Of a stretch of 64,000 nucleotides of DNA, positions 8,794 through 17,371 are shown piece by piece. Both the position numbers and the translations under genes were made by a program. Origin of the DNA: Mucilaginibacter pedocola (GTDB lineage: Bacteria > Bacteroidota > Bacteroidia > Sphingobacteriales > Sphingobacteriaceae); contig NZ_MBTF01000034.1 of the NCBI RefSeq assembly GCF_002013915.1, forward strand, positions 310,001 through 374,000, read 5' to 3'. Position 1 is the first letter of the stretch, and each line of letters opens with the position of its first letter. Under the pieces are notes generated by a model that was given only the letters and a program-made list of their open reading frames with translations, was not told the origin of the DNA and ran no database searches.

Positions 8794-10494
8794 CTATATC
8801 TTATCCATCTCCGCTTTCACAAATTCGGCAAGCTCTTTTACGTAGCCAGCGCTGAAATCGAACTTGATGCCTGCGGTTTCGTATATCTCGGTGATGGTTT
8901 TGGTATAACCCAATTTAAGGGCATCCAAGTATTGCTGCAGTCCTTTCTCGGGGTTTTCTTTATAGTTTTTCCAAACGGCAATAGCGCCAAGCTGGGCCAT
9001 TCCGTATTCGATGTAGTAGAACGGCACCTCAAAAATGTGCAGTTGTTTTTGCCATAGGTTTTGCTCGGCAGCGGGGTTAATGCTCCAATCAACAAAGCCC
9101 GCACCAAACGGCTCGTATATTTTTAGCCATGCCTCGGTACGTTCTTCGGCCGTGTGATCGGGATTGGTATATATCCAATGCTGAAACTGGTCTACAACAG
9201 CTACCCATGGCAGGGTTTTCAGTACATCAACAAGCTGATCGCGTTTGGCGCGTTTCAGGTCTTCTTCGTTATCAAAATACACATCCCAATTATCCATCGA
9301 TATCAACTCCATCGACATCGAGGCCAACTCGGCTACTTCGCTCGGGCAGTGTTTAAAATCGTTCAGCTCCAAATCGGCAGTCAGGAAGGTGTGTACCGCG
9401 TGGCCACCTTCGTGCACCATGGTAGTCAGGTCGCGGAAGGTGTTCGCCGAGTTCATGAAGATGAATGGCGCACCGGTTTCGGCCAGCGGGTAGTTATAAC
9501 CACCTGGAGCCTTGCCCTTACGGCTTTCTACATCGAACAAGCCGTTATCTTTCATGATCTCTAAACGCTCGCCCAAATAGCGGTTAATATTGCTGAAGCA
9601 CTGGATAGATTTCTCTACCAGGTCCTCACCGCTACTGAAAGGCTTAAGTGCGGCCCTGCCCGATGGATCAACATCCATATCCCATGGCTTCAAAGCGTCA
9701 AGGCCTAAGGCCTCTTTGCGTTTCTCGGCCTGCTCGCGCAGTATAGGTACGATCTCGGTCTCGATCGCTGCATGGAAAGCGTAGCAATCTTGCGGGGTAT
9801 AATCAAAACGGCCTAAAGCCTGGAACATATAGTCGCGGAAGTTCTCGAAACCGGCATTCAGCGCAACTTTGTGGCGCAGGGCACGCAGGTGGTCGAACAG
9901 GGTGTCCAATACGGTTTTCTCCTGTAAACGACGAGCGGTTATCTTCTCCCAAACCTCCTGGCGTTTGGCACGATTGGTTCCTTTTAAAAACACAGATGCT
10001 TGCTCTAAGGTATATTCCTTATCATCCACATGTACCGACATAGCGCCGGTGATGCTCTGATACTTCTGCTGCTCTACCTGTATCTCGGTTTGCAACGGTA
10101 TGTTCTCCTCGCGGAAAAGCTCCAGAGATTTTTTTACCGCGCGCAGCATAATGTAAAATTTCTCTTCGTTCAGGTCGGCTACGTATTCGCTTTCTACCAG
10201 CTTTTTATTAAGCTGATTGTTGAAAGGCGCGGTTTTAGGTTCGATCTCGGTAGCGAAGTACTGGAAGCTCTCCAGCAGGTCGGGGTTCATGGTATCGCAG
10301 GTCATTTTGATGTAGCGCCATGCGAAATCTTCTTCCAACGCGGCCTGTAGTTCGCTGCCGTCTTTCAGCCATTGTTCAAGCTCTTCAACCGAATTAATAG
10401 GGCGGCCTACCAATTCCTGGTAAATAGGTTCCAGCGTTTCCCATTTAATTTCAAGATCGGCCGGGATATAGTGTCGTGTTTTTTTATGGATCAT
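8794..10494 (-). CDS. M3 family oligoendopeptidase
   Basis: Zinc metallopeptidase of 566 residues, the usual length for PepF/M3B enzymes that cut short peptides in the cytoplasm. The zinc motif HEGGH is at residues 361-365 (TTMVHEGGHAVHTF) and the third ligand lies in SEVAELASMSME around residues 386-389. No signal peptide is present. The ATG at 10494 follows a perfect 32-bp palindrome by only 7 bases, and another long palindrome follows the stop, so both expression start and end may be controlled by hairpins. Confidence 0.92.
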   Translation of the reverse strand: MIHKKTRHYIPADLEIKWETLEPIYQELVGRPINSVEELEQWLKDGSELQAALEEDFAWRYIKMTCDTMNPDLLESFQYFATEIEPKTAPFNNQLNKKLVESEYVADLNEEKFYIMLRAVKKSLELFREENIPLQTEIQVEQQKYQSITGAMSVHVDDKEYTLEQASVFLKGTNRAKRQEVWEKITARRLQEKTVLDTLFDHLRALRHKVALNAGFENFRDYMFQALGRFDYTPQDCYAFHAAIETEIVPILREQAEKRKEALGLDALKPWDMDVDPSGRAALKPFSSGEDLVEKSIQCFSNINRYLGERLEIMKDNGLFDVESRKGKAPGGYNYPLAETGAPFIFMNSANTFRDLTTMVHEGGHAVHTFLTADLELNDFKHCPSEVAELASMSMELISMDNWDVYFDNEEDLKRAKRDQLVDVLKTLPWVAVVDQFQHWIYTNPDHTAEERTEAWLKIYEPFGAGFVDWSINPAAEQNLWQKQLHIFEVPFYYIEYGMAQLGAIAVWKNYKENPEKGLQQYLDALKLGYTKTITEIYETAGIKFDFSAGYVKELAEFVKAEMDKI

Positions 10495-10501
10495 GGTTTT
10501 T

Positions 10502-10533
10502 CAGATGTGTCCCGAACGTTCGGGACACATCTG
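10502..10533. repeat. 32-bp perfect palindrome in the oligoendopeptidase leader
   Basis: Two 16-base arms meet without a loop at AACGTT. It lies immediately upstream of the oligoendopeptidase ATG and may bind a dimeric regulator or fold in the mRNA over the ribosome-entry region. Confidence 0.75.
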
Positions 10534-10592
10534 CAAATGTGCAGATGATTTGGATGATGTGCAAATGTTGAGATAAAGGAAAAATGTTTTGA

Positions 10593-11090
10593 CTAACCTT
10601 CGTGTTGTTCAACACTAACCACCTTGTCATTTAGAAATTTAATACACATATAGTCCGGATCTATATTACCGAATCCTGGTTTAAAGCCAAGTTCATAACA
10701 CCAGCTACTATCATTATCTCGACCTTCGTCTGCGCCCAAAAGTCGTCGCACTTCCGTTTTCGTCTTGCCTATTAGCATTCTGCTTTCGATAAGGCTTTCA
10801 GAATATTCATAGCGCGTGTCTTTGTTGGTGTTCCATCCCTCCCTGTCAAAATCACGATCAGGGTAGTATGCCATTGCGGCAAAAAAACCTATTACTAATA
10901 ACACGTAAAAAACAGGAGCAGCAGCAAGCATACAAGCCCAAATAAGTAGTGAACGTTTCCTTTTATCACCAATGCGTTTTCGAAATACGTTCTTAAAAAT
11001 AAAATAAAACGGGATATTCAATACAGCCCAGATAACATAAACCTCAATACTTATTCCGAGAATAACGGGGATTTCGAGTAGCATGCTCAT
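10593..11090 (-). CDS. Small membrane protein with BamE-like C-terminus
   Basis: The 165-residue protein has two or three N-terminal hydrophobic helices (near residues 5-33 and 48-73) and a soluble C-terminal part of about 75 residues. The segment LIGKTKTEVRRLLG followed by a short beta pattern ending in VVSVEQHEG resembles the SmpA/OmlA/BamE fold seen in many small envelope proteins. There is no lipobox. No close functional assignment is possible. It stands between the epimerase and oligoendopeptidase genes, all on the minus strand. Confidence 0.65.
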   Translation of the reverse strand: MSMLLEIPVILGISIEVYVIWAVLNIPFYFIFKNVFRKRIGDKRKRSLLIWACMLAAAPVFYVLLVIGFFAAMAYYPDRDFDREGWNTNKDTRYEYSESLIESRMLIGKTKTEVRRLLGADEGRDNDSSWCYELGFKPGFGNIDPDYMCIKFLNDKVVSVEQHEG

Positions 11091-11142
11091 TGATAATGTT
11101 TAGTAACATAAAGTTAAACAAAATAAACAAATCAAACTTTTC

Positions 11143-12072
11143 CTATTCCGCCTTATACAACGTCTCCGACATCTTTTTTATCCCTTCTTGATACGGCGTT
11201 GGTTTAACATTAAAGCGTTTCTCGAACTTTGTTGAATCGAACACGTAATCATGGTCATACTGGTAATACATCTCCACCGTGCCGGCCACAACCTTCATAA
11301 ACTTGCCTATTAACCATAGCATCCATTTTTTCAGGCTGAAGAAATTGGGTTTGATATCATAGATAGCTGCCGCCATATCGATGAATTGTTTGCCTGTGAG
11401 TGCCGGGGCGGTGGGCAGGTGCCATACCTGGTTATCGGTATCGGGGTTTTGGCCAAGCAGGTACATGGCTTTGCCCGCATCTTCAATAAAAATAAAGCAG
11501 TGTTTGGTGTTGGCATCACCTATCCATTGCGCGCTTTGTTTTTTGGCGTATTTGGCCAGTACCATCATATCAAAAAAGCTGTTGGTGCTATCGGTGCCGT
11601 AAAAATCGGGCGCGCGGGCTATGCTGGCTTTCAGGGTTCCTGCCTTTACCTCGTCCATTATAGCATTGGCCACGCCTACGCGAACTTTGCCTTTCTCGCT
11701 GGTGGGGTTATAGGGTGTTTCTTCTGTCATGGCGCCATTTACCAGTCCGTACATGTATACGTTATCAAAAAATATCAGGCGGGCGTTATTCTCTTTGGCA
11801 ACGGCTATTACGTTTTTAATAATGATGGGCCATTGCGCTTTCCAGATATCGGCATCATAAACTAAACCTGCGCATAAATAGATAATGCCCGAACCCTTGG
11901 TTGCCCTGCGTAGTTCATCAAGTTCCAAGAGGTCGGCTTTTTGCCAGGTGGTGTTGCCCATGGTTTTTATTTCGCGGCGGCTCACCAGGCGGATGTTTTC
12001 GTTGTGGCTTTCTAACTCGCGGGTGAGGGCATTGGCTACCGGGCCGCCTGCTCCTAATATGGTGTGTATCAT
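11143..12072 (-). CDS. NAD(P)-dependent epimerase/dehydratase-like protein
   Basis: The 309-residue product is an atypical or extended short-chain dehydrogenase. A Rossmann start is visible as ILGAGGPVA (residues 5-13). The usual catalytic Tyr is in NVYMYG and is followed by the segment ARAPDFYG, typical of NAD-dependent epimerase/dehydratase (NmrA/SDR-a) proteins. Substrate is unknown. A good promoter (12096-12123) lies just upstream, giving a leader of about 15-20 bases. Confidence 0.82.
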   Translation of the reverse strand: MIHTILGAGGPVANALTRELESHNENIRLVSRREIKTMGNTTWQKADLLELDELRRATKGSGIIYLCAGLVYDADIWKAQWPIIIKNVIAVAKENNARLIFFDNVYMYGLVNGAMTEETPYNPTSEKGKVRVGVANAIMDEVKAGTLKASIARAPDFYGTDSTNSFFDMMVLAKYAKKQSAQWIGDANTKHCFIFIEDAGKAMYLLGQNPDTDNQVWHLPTAPALTGKQFIDMAAAIYDIKPNFFSLKKWMLWLIGKFMKVVAGTVEMYYQYDHDYVFDSTKFEKRFNVKPTPYQEGIKKMSETLYKAE

Positions 12073-12095
12073 TTCTTTTTTGTTTTGGTATGATA

Positions 12096-12123
12096 CAAAT
12101 GTAGAGCGCTTAAGGCAGGCAAA
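12096..12123 (-). promoter_or_regulatory. Bacteroidota-type promoter of the epimerase gene
   Basis: On the minus strand TTTG (12120-12123) is followed after 16 nt by a perfect TACATTTG box (12096-12103), 23 bases before the ATG. Confidence 0.6.
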
Positions 12124-12261
12124 ACGTTAACAAAAGATAAGGAAATGGGAATTAGATATGAGTATTGAGACGTGAGATATGAGACTAAAACATCTTTTTA
12201 CAGTAATATCTGAGAACGGTGTATTACATTCTGAAAATTCTAAAATTCTGGAAATTCTGAT

Positions 12262-12867
12262 TCAGACAGTGAGTATCCGCTTCCGTATTCTGGATAGAGA
12301 CACCGGCGTTATGCCAAGATAATTGGCTACATAGTGCTGTGGCATGCGCTTGAGTATGTCGCGACCGGTTTCGAGGAGTTTGAGGTAGCGTTCTTCGGGT
12401 GTTTGGGTAACAAAGGACGACAGGCGGTCTTCGCAGCAAATGAGGTAGTGTTCGGCTATCAGCCTGCCAAAGCGTTCTATTTTATAGGCCAGCATGGGGT
12501 TTGCCAGCATCTGGTCGAGGTTTTTCTTGCTGATGAGCATCATTTGCGTTGGCTCTAACGCTTCTATGTAGTTTACAGCGGTATCGCCGGTGAGGAAGCT
12601 TTTATAACTACTGGCAAAATCGTTCTCGAAGCTGAAGTAATTGGTTATTTCGGCACCATCCTTAATGTGGTAATACCTTACCGAGCCTTTCAGAACGAAG
12701 CCTACATATTGACAAACTTTACCTTCTTCGGCAAATAGCTGTTTCTTTTTAAAGTTTTGCAGGCTGATATATTGCGTAAACACGATCCACTCGGCCTCGT
12801 TGAATACCGCGTAGGGTTCCAACCCTTTACGGAAGGCCTCGAGTTGGGCCTGTGTTAGCGCATCCAT
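12262..12867 (-). CDS. Crp/Fnr family transcriptional regulator
   Basis: The 201-residue protein has an N-terminal cyclic-nucleotide-binding-like beta roll (KQLFAEEGKVCQYVGFVLKGSVRYYHIKDG, about residues 38-68) and a C-terminal region with a helix-turn-helix (YVANYLGITPVSLSRIRKRI). The pattern matches the large group of Bacteroidota Crp/Fnr regulators that often lack a consensus cAMP pocket. Its start overlaps the end of the upstream ubiA-type gene by 13 bases, so the two are cotranscribed and probably coupled. The C-terminus is short after the HTH, which is normal in this group. Confidence 0.85.
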   Translation of the reverse strand: MDALTQAQLEAFRKGLEPYAVFNEAEWIVFTQYISLQNFKKKQLFAEEGKVCQYVGFVLKGSVRYYHIKDGAEITNYFSFENDFASSYKSFLTGDTAVNYIEALEPTQMMLISKKNLDQMLANPMLAYKIERFGRLIAEHYLICCEDRLSSFVTQTPEERYLKLLETGRDILKRMPQHYVANYLGITPVSLSRIRKRILTV

Positions 12868-13709
12868 ACCCTATCCATTAAAAAGAAGGCCGCGAACACC
12901 ACGCTGGCAATGCCGTTGGTGGTCATGAAGGCGATGTTTACGCGGCTCAGGTCGTTCGGTTTCACCAACAGGTGCTGGTAGATAAGCATAGCGCAGAAAA
13001 AGGCGATGCCCACGTAATACAACACACCAACATTGGTAAAAAACACGGGCATCATAATAAAGGCCGCCGAAAATACATGCAGCACGGTAGACAACCTTAA
13101 AGCGTTCACCTTACCCAGCCAGGCAGGTATAGAATGCAGGTTTTCGCCACGGTCAAAGTCCTCATCCTGCAAAGCATAGATGATATCGAAACCGCTTACC
13201 CAGCATAAAACTGATAGCGAAAAGAACACAGGTGTTAAAGCGAAAGCCCCGGTAACTACCAGGTAAGCACCGATAGGCGCTAACGATAAACCCAAACCTA
13301 AAACCATATGGCAAAGCGCCGTGAAACGCTTGGTTGCGCTATAGCCCAACACCACCAGTAAAGCTACCGGCGAAAGGTAAAAGCATAACGAATTGATGAA
13401 CCAGGTAGTAAGTATAAACAACGCACAATTGCTTAGCGTAAACGTTAAAGCCGCAGCCGGACTAATACGCCCTGCCGGTATATCGCGTTGTTTAGTGCGG
13501 GGGTTTTTAGCATCTATATTCCTGTCGAGATAACGGTTAAAGGCCATTGCCGAGTTACGGGCAAACACCATACAAAACACCATCATAACCAGCTTTTGCC
13601 AAGAAAATGGGTGATCGGTTGTGGTTACTGCCAAAAAGAAGCCAATGAAGGCGAAGGGCATGGCAAATATGGTATGCGTAAACGTTACGAGGGAAAGGTA
13701 TTTTTTCAT
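12855..13709 (-). CDS. UbiA family prenyltransferase
   Basis: Membrane enzyme of 284 residues with about eight or nine helices that attaches a polyprenyl chain to an aromatic acceptor. The two Asp-rich motifs are clear: NRYLDRNIDAKNP (residues 58-70) and DIIYALQDEDFD (175-186). The sequence fits the 4-hydroxybenzoate octaprenyltransferase-like group; in bacteria without ubiquinone such proteins often serve menaquinone synthesis by the futalosine route (MqnP), which is an inference here. A TATCTTTG box lies about 50 bases upstream. Confidence 0.87.
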   Translation of the reverse strand: MKKYLSLVTFTHTIFAMPFAFIGFFLAVTTTDHPFSWQKLVMMVFCMVFARNSAMAFNRYLDRNIDAKNPRTKQRDIPAGRISPAAALTFTLSNCALFILTTWFINSLCFYLSPVALLVVLGYSATKRFTALCHMVLGLGLSLAPIGAYLVVTGAFALTPVFFSLSVLCWVSGFDIIYALQDEDFDRGENLHSIPAWLGKVNALRLSTVLHVFSAAFIMMPVFFTNVGVLYYVGIAFFCAMLIYQHLLVKPNDLSRVNIAFMTTNGIASVVFAAFFLMDRVWMR

Positions 13710-13756
13710 GTATCCGAGGGCTGCAACACAAGCCTGTGCGGCTCTTATTTTTGATG

Positions 13757-13764
13757 CAAAGATA
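13757..13764 (-). promoter_or_regulatory. Minus-7 box upstream of the UbiA-type gene
   Basis: A perfect TAnnTTTG match (TATCTTTG, minus strand) 47 bases before the ATG. No convincing TTTG partner is seen at the expected distance. Confidence 0.45.
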
Positions 13765-13842
13765 CGTTGAAAATTAAATAAAACGCAGTGGTTGATATGG
13801 GCTGCGTTTTATTTACAACACGGTTGCATATAAAGCCTGCGA

Positions 13843-13979
13843 GTTAACTCACCCGCCGACGCTATCGCTGGACCACCCTCTCTACTCCGTAAAGAGGGTT
13901 AGCGAAACTTATTGTAGCTCACCCTCTTTTCCGCAGGAAGAGAGGGTCGAACAGCGGAGCGCATTCGGGGTGAGTTAAT
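13843..13979. repeat. About 137-bp MITE-like inverted-repeat element
   Basis: This element fills the gap of about 300 bases between the UbiA-type and SDR genes. The ends, GTTAACTCACCCG and its near reverse complement, are terminal inverted repeats; inside are two further related arms rich in CCCTCT and AGAGGG. No ORF is present. The structure resembles a short non-autonomous mobile or REP-type element. Confidence 0.65.
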
Positions 13980-14007
13980 AGCCACGCGATATTTACGTTA
14001 CAGCATG

Positions 14008-14907
14008 TTACGGATACACCACGCCTGTCTCCTTCTCACTATATTCCCATAACCGTTGGGCAATAACTTCATCCCTCCCACCTGATGTAATTTCAAATTC
14101 AGCGGGGTAGCCGCGGTAGCCGCCGTCCTGGTCGGGGCTGTAAAGTACATAAGGTTTAGCGGCAGGCTCCACGGCAGCGTATAATGATGGCAGCGCGCCC
14201 TGCCATGGTTCCATTAGCGGGCCAGTGCGTTTTACGGCAGCGTCGTAAACTGCTTTATCCATATAGCGGGCCAGTTCGGTTTTGTTAGCACCCGGCTGCA
14301 CAGCAAGCGATAACACGCCATCACCGGCAGCATCTATCCTGCGCTGCAATTGCAGCGAAAACAAGACGTTGGCCAGTTTGCTTTGGCAATACTCGCGCAT
14401 GGCATCGTAATCCTGCTCCGACTTTAAATTATCGAAATTGATGCTACCGCGCAGGTAGGCCATACTGCTTACGGTGACAATGCGCGCGCCTTCGGTAGCT
14501 TTAAGTACCGGGTACAGGTGCCCTGTAAGTGCGAAATGCCCTATATGGTTGGTACCGAATTGCAGTTCGTAGCCATCATCGGTTTTGGAGGCAGGCGTTA
14601 GCATAACGCCCGCGTTATTTATCAATACATCCAATCGGGTGTGTTTGGCTTTAAACTCGTCTGCAAATCGCTTTATCTCGCCGAGGTTAGAAAGGTTAAG
14701 GGCAATAAACTCCAGCGAGCCTTTGCAGCCTGTTGCTTCTAACTTACTTATCGCCTCTGCCGCTTTGGCTTCATCGCGCGACGCTATGATAACGTGTGCG
14801 CCTGCTTCGTACAAAGCCAGCGCGGTTTCGTAGCCTATGCCGGCATTTGCGCCGGTTACAATAATGGTCTTGCCCGATAAGTCTGGTATGTTTTTTTTAG
14901 TCCACAT
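14008..14907 (-). CDS. SDR family oxidoreductase
   Basis: Cytoplasmic NAD(P)-dependent oxidoreductase of 299 residues. It has the cofactor loop TGANAGIG (residues 18-25), NNAGVM, the catalytic Ser in TVSSMAYL and the YxxxK motif in YCQSK. It resembles the retinol dehydrogenase/WWOX-like group of SDRs, but the substrate is unknown. The longest frame runs to 14973; the ATG at 14907 is chosen because the Rossmann fold begins right after it, and an inverted repeat and a minus-7-like box precede it. The AraC gene upstream, on the same strand, is a candidate regulator. Confidence 0.88.
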   Translation of the reverse strand: MWTKKNIPDLSGKTIIVTGANAGIGYETALALYEAGAHVIIASRDEAKAAEAISKLEATGCKGSLEFIALNLSNLGEIKRFADEFKAKHTRLDVLINNAGVMLTPASKTDDGYELQFGTNHIGHFALTGHLYPVLKATEGARIVTVSSMAYLRGSINFDNLKSEQDYDAMREYCQSKLANVLFSLQLQRRIDAAGDGVLSLAVQPGANKTELARYMDKAVYDAAVKRTGPLMEPWQGALPSLYAAVEPAAKPYVLYSPDQDGGYRGYPAEFEITSGGRDEVIAQRLWEYSEKETGVVYP

Positions 14908-14908
14908 G

Positions 14909-14934
14909 GTAGTAAAATTTATACTACAAAGGTG
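14909..14934 (-). promoter_or_regulatory. Operator-like inverted repeat and minus-7-like box before the SDR gene
   Basis: GTAGTA and TACTAC (14909-14927) form a 6-bp inverted repeat with a 7-base spacer directly before the SDR ATG. CACCTTTG, one mismatch from TAnnTTTG, overlaps its end at 14927-14934. The neighbouring AraC protein could act here. Confidence 0.4.
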
Positions 14935-14985
14935 AGCGTAAGTAAACGGGCGAGGATACCGATATGAAAGCAAAAACTACAAAAA

Positions 14986-15888
14986 TCAAACCGACGCCTG
15001 CTGCCTGAATTTCATAGCTGTAGTTTTCGCGTGGCTTTTAAAAAAAGCGGAAAAGTGGTTGGGTTCTTCAAAGCCAAGGCACCAGGCAATTTCGTTGATA
15101 GTCCACGTGGTGCTTTTTAGCAGCAATTTTGCTTCGCGAAGTAGCCTATCGGCAATCAATTGCGAAGTAGTTTTGCCGGTGGTTTCTTTCAGTGCCTTGT
15201 TCAGATGGTTTACATGGATATTCATCTGCATAGCAAAGTCTCCCGGGTACCGCAGTTTGAGAGTTTGGCCGGTAGCATCTATTGGGAACTGGCGTTCGAG
15301 CAGGTCGGTGAAAAGTGTGCTTATCCGTTCCGCACCATTGGCGCCTGTTAAGGGTTGCCCTGTGGCTGGTTGCAGCTTTAAAGCTTCGTGCACTACCTCC
15401 ATCAGTAAATTGCGCAGCAGATCGTATTTATAAGCGTAATCGCTTTGCAATTCGGTATACATCCGGGCGAACAAATGCTGAAAGCGTTCTAAGTTTTCAT
15501 TCAAAGGCACTACTGCCGAGGCGGCGTTCTGAAAAACGGGGTAATCTTTAATATTGCCCGAGCGGCTAAAAAAGCCCTCAGTAAAAATGCATACAAAACC
15601 GCTGTGCCCGTCGCCAATGCGCTCCCAGGAGAATGGTATCAGCGGATTTGTAAATACCAATACGCCATTATCCACCTCGATGGTTTGGTCGGCATAGTGT
15701 ATTTTATTGTGCCCTGTAACCAGGCTCACTTTATAAAAATCGCGGCGGGTGTAAGCAACGGGCTTGTTGCCGGGCAGCAGGGTATCTTCCACCCTAAAGA
15801 TATTGAATCGCCCGCTATCGCTTTCGGGACCTTCTATCTGTTGGTTAAAATATTGGTAAAATGTATTTAAAGCAATTACCTTGGGCAT
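14986..15888 (-). CDS. AraC family transcriptional regulator
   Basis: The 300-residue protein has an N-terminal cupin-like sensing part (residues about 25-150) and a C-terminal AraC-type DNA-binding domain with two helix-turn-helix motifs: FAMQMNIHVNHLNKALKETTG and the signature WTINEIAWCLGFEEPNHFSAFFKSHAKTTAMKFR, given here in parts. It is encoded just upstream of the SDR gene, same strand, with a 78-base gap. Regulation of that gene is an inference from position. The sensed molecule is unknown. Confidence 0.9.
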   Translation of the reverse strand: MPKVIALNTFYQYFNQQIEGPESDSGRFNIFRVEDTLLPGNKPVAYTRRDFYKVSLVTGHNKIHYADQTIEVDNGVLVFTNPLIPFSWERIGDGHSGFVCIFTEGFFSRSGNIKDYPVFQNAASAVVPLNENLERFQHLFARMYTELQSDYAYKYDLLRNLLMEVVHEALKLQPATGQPLTGANGAERISTLFTDLLERQFPIDATGQTLKLRYPGDFAMQMNIHVNHLNKALKETTGKTTSQLIADRLLREAKLLLKSTTWTINEIAWCLGFEEPNHFSAFFKSHAKTTAMKFRQQASV

Positions 15889-15932
15889 AAGGTAAAGGTA
15901 CGGAAATCAAATCCAAATGATAGTAAGCTATG

Positions 15933-16032
15933 GCTCCCCTCTTGAGAGGGGTTAGGGGTGTGTTAGTGGTTTTGCAAAGTCGTTACACCCTGCAGCCGCA
16001 CTTTCTATCGCGCCCCCTCTCAAGAGGGGAAA
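15933..16032. repeat. Palindromic element with CCCCTCTTGAGAGGGG core
   Basis: The outer arms (about 15933-15960 and 16012-16032) are built on CCCCTCT/AGAGGGG and are imperfect reverse complements. It fills the gap between engB and the AraC gene and carries no ORF of its own. It belongs to the same general class as the elements at 590 and 13843. Confidence 0.6.
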
Positions 16033-16043
16033 TTAATTCGACG

Positions 16044-16682
16044 TTATTTCGCCGGTTTATAATACTCCTCATTAAAAACCGGTACTTCAAAATTACGATT
16101 GATGCCGTCAATAAATTCCAGCACTTCATCGCGGCCGTAAAGCGTTTCAGATGAGGTTACAAAATGTTGTGGCGCTTCTTCAAACGTACTCATTATCGCC
16201 CTGCGGAATTTGGCTACATTCTGGTCGGTTTTTATGCTGCTTTGTTTATCGGCTTTGGTAAATACCAGTACAAAGGGCAGCCCTTTTTCGCCCAGCCAAT
16301 TGCAAAACTCCAGGTCTATTTTCTGCGGTTCCAGCCGGCTATCTATCAATACCATTACGCATTGCAGGCTCTCGCGTTTATCTAAATAATTGCGGATGAA
16401 TTTATTCCAGTCTTCTTTTTTGTTTTTTGATATACGGGCATAACCGTAGCCCGGCAAATCCACAATATACCACTGCTCGTTCACCAGAAAGTGGTTAATG
16501 AGCTGCGTTTTGCCCGGCGTTTGCGATGTTTTTGCAAGCCCCTTTTTCTGCGTCAGCATATTAATCAACGAAGATTTCCCCACGTTAGAGCGGCCTATAA
16601 AAGCAAACTCGGGCTTTAAAGGTAAGGGCAAACGCGATACCTGCGTGTTGCTGCAAACAAAATCTGCCGTTTTAATATTCAT
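16044..16682 (-). CDS. engB: Ribosome biogenesis GTPase EngB (YihA/YsxC)
   Basis: Essential GTPase for large ribosomal subunit assembly. The 212-residue protein has the G1 loop GRSNVGKSS, G3 DLPGYGYA and G4 TKADK in the right order and normal length. A perfect minus-7 box (TACCTTTG, minus strand, 16687-16694) lies only 4 bases before the ATG, suggesting a leaderless or nearly leaderless mRNA. It is transcribed alone. Confidence 0.95.
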   Translation of the reverse strand: MNIKTADFVCSNTQVSRLPLPLKPEFAFIGRSNVGKSSLINMLTQKKGLAKTSQTPGKTQLINHFLVNEQWYIVDLPGYGYARISKNKKEDWNKFIRNYLDKRESLQCVMVLIDSRLEPQKIDLEFCNWLGEKGLPFVLVFTKADKQSSIKTDQNVAKFRRAIMSTFEEAPQHFVTSSETLYGRDEVLEFIDGINRNFEVPVFNEEYYKPAK

Positions 16683-16686
16683 GCCG

Positions 16687-16694
16687 CAAAGGTA
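16687..16694 (-). promoter_or_regulatory. Minus-7 box of engB next to its start codon
   Basis: TACCTTTG on the minus strand ends 4 bases before the engB ATG. No clear upstream TTTG element is present. Confidence 0.5.
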
Positions 16695-16727
16695 GGGTTT
16701 TATTTAGTTAATGGTTGGGGTAGGTTA

Positions 16728-16787
16728 GAAGGGTTGGAAAGGGTTAGGAAAAGTTAGAAGAGTTGGAAAAGTTAAAAAAGGGAAAAT
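16728..16787. repeat. Purine-rich GTTGGAAAAGTTAGAAG degenerate repeat
   Basis: About five degenerate copies of a GTTRGRAARR unit in a row. Related runs occur at 31087-31203, 37315-37359 and 41882-41912 (complementary strand). Confidence 0.55.
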
Positions 16788-16881
16788 TGATTAATTTAAA
16801 TGTTTAAACATTTAAATTGACTGAGTGGTGATAGGTATAACCTACAAACCTTGTACATTTACAACATTACAACAGAATAAC

Positions 16882-17370
16882 ATGAGCGAATATAAGATAC
16901 CGGCACAAACCCGCATTGGGCATGTGCACTTAAAGGTGAGCGACATACAAAAATCGCTGGCTTTTTATAATCAGTTATTAGGGTTTGAACTGGTGACCAT
17001 GTACGGCGACCAGGCGGCCTTTATTTCGGCTGGGGGCTATCACCATCACATTGGGCTGAATACCTGGCACAGCAAGGGTGCCGGCCGTGCACCCGAATAC
17101 GCGCCGGGGCTGTTTCACACGGCAATCCTATATCCCGAACGTAAAGACTTAGCTGCAATATTACAACGATTGATAGATGCCCAATATCCGCTCACCGGAG
17201 CATCGGACCATGGCGTATCAGAAGCTATTTATTTAGATGACCCGGATGGCAACGGCGTGGAATTGTATTGGGACCGCCCAAAAGACAAATGGCCAACCGA
17301 CGAGCACGGCAACCTTACCATGTACACCCGCCGTTTAGATGTTGAAGGGCTACTGGCCTTGCTGAAATAA
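16882..17370 (+). CDS. VOC family protein (glyoxalase/dioxygenase fold)
   Basis: The 162-residue protein has the paired beta-alpha-beta-beta-beta modules of the VOC superfamily: IGHVHLKVSDIQKSLAFYNQLLGF at the N-terminus and a second module with SDHGVSEAIYLDDPDGNGVELYWD. Metal ligands are likely the His in GHVH, His in HHHIG/FHTA, and Glu in GVELYW. It resembles catechol-2,3-dioxygenase-like VOC proteins. The ATG at 16882 (MSEYKIPAQT) is used because the longer frame starts in a region without coding character. Its stop lies one base from the convergent beta-lactamase-like gene. Confidence 0.85.
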   Translation: MSEYKIPAQTRIGHVHLKVSDIQKSLAFYNQLLGFELVTMYGDQAAFISAGGYHHHIGLNTWHSKGAGRAPEYAPGLFHTAILYPERKDLAAILQRLIDAQYPLTGASDHGVSEAIYLDDPDGNGVELYWDRPKDKWPTDEHGNLTMYTRRLDVEGLLALLK

Positions 17371-17371
17371 T

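Noticed and set aside
11386..11865. 159-codon plus-strand open frame
   Set aside because: Antisense to the epimerase gene; composition is odd and no start signal is visible.
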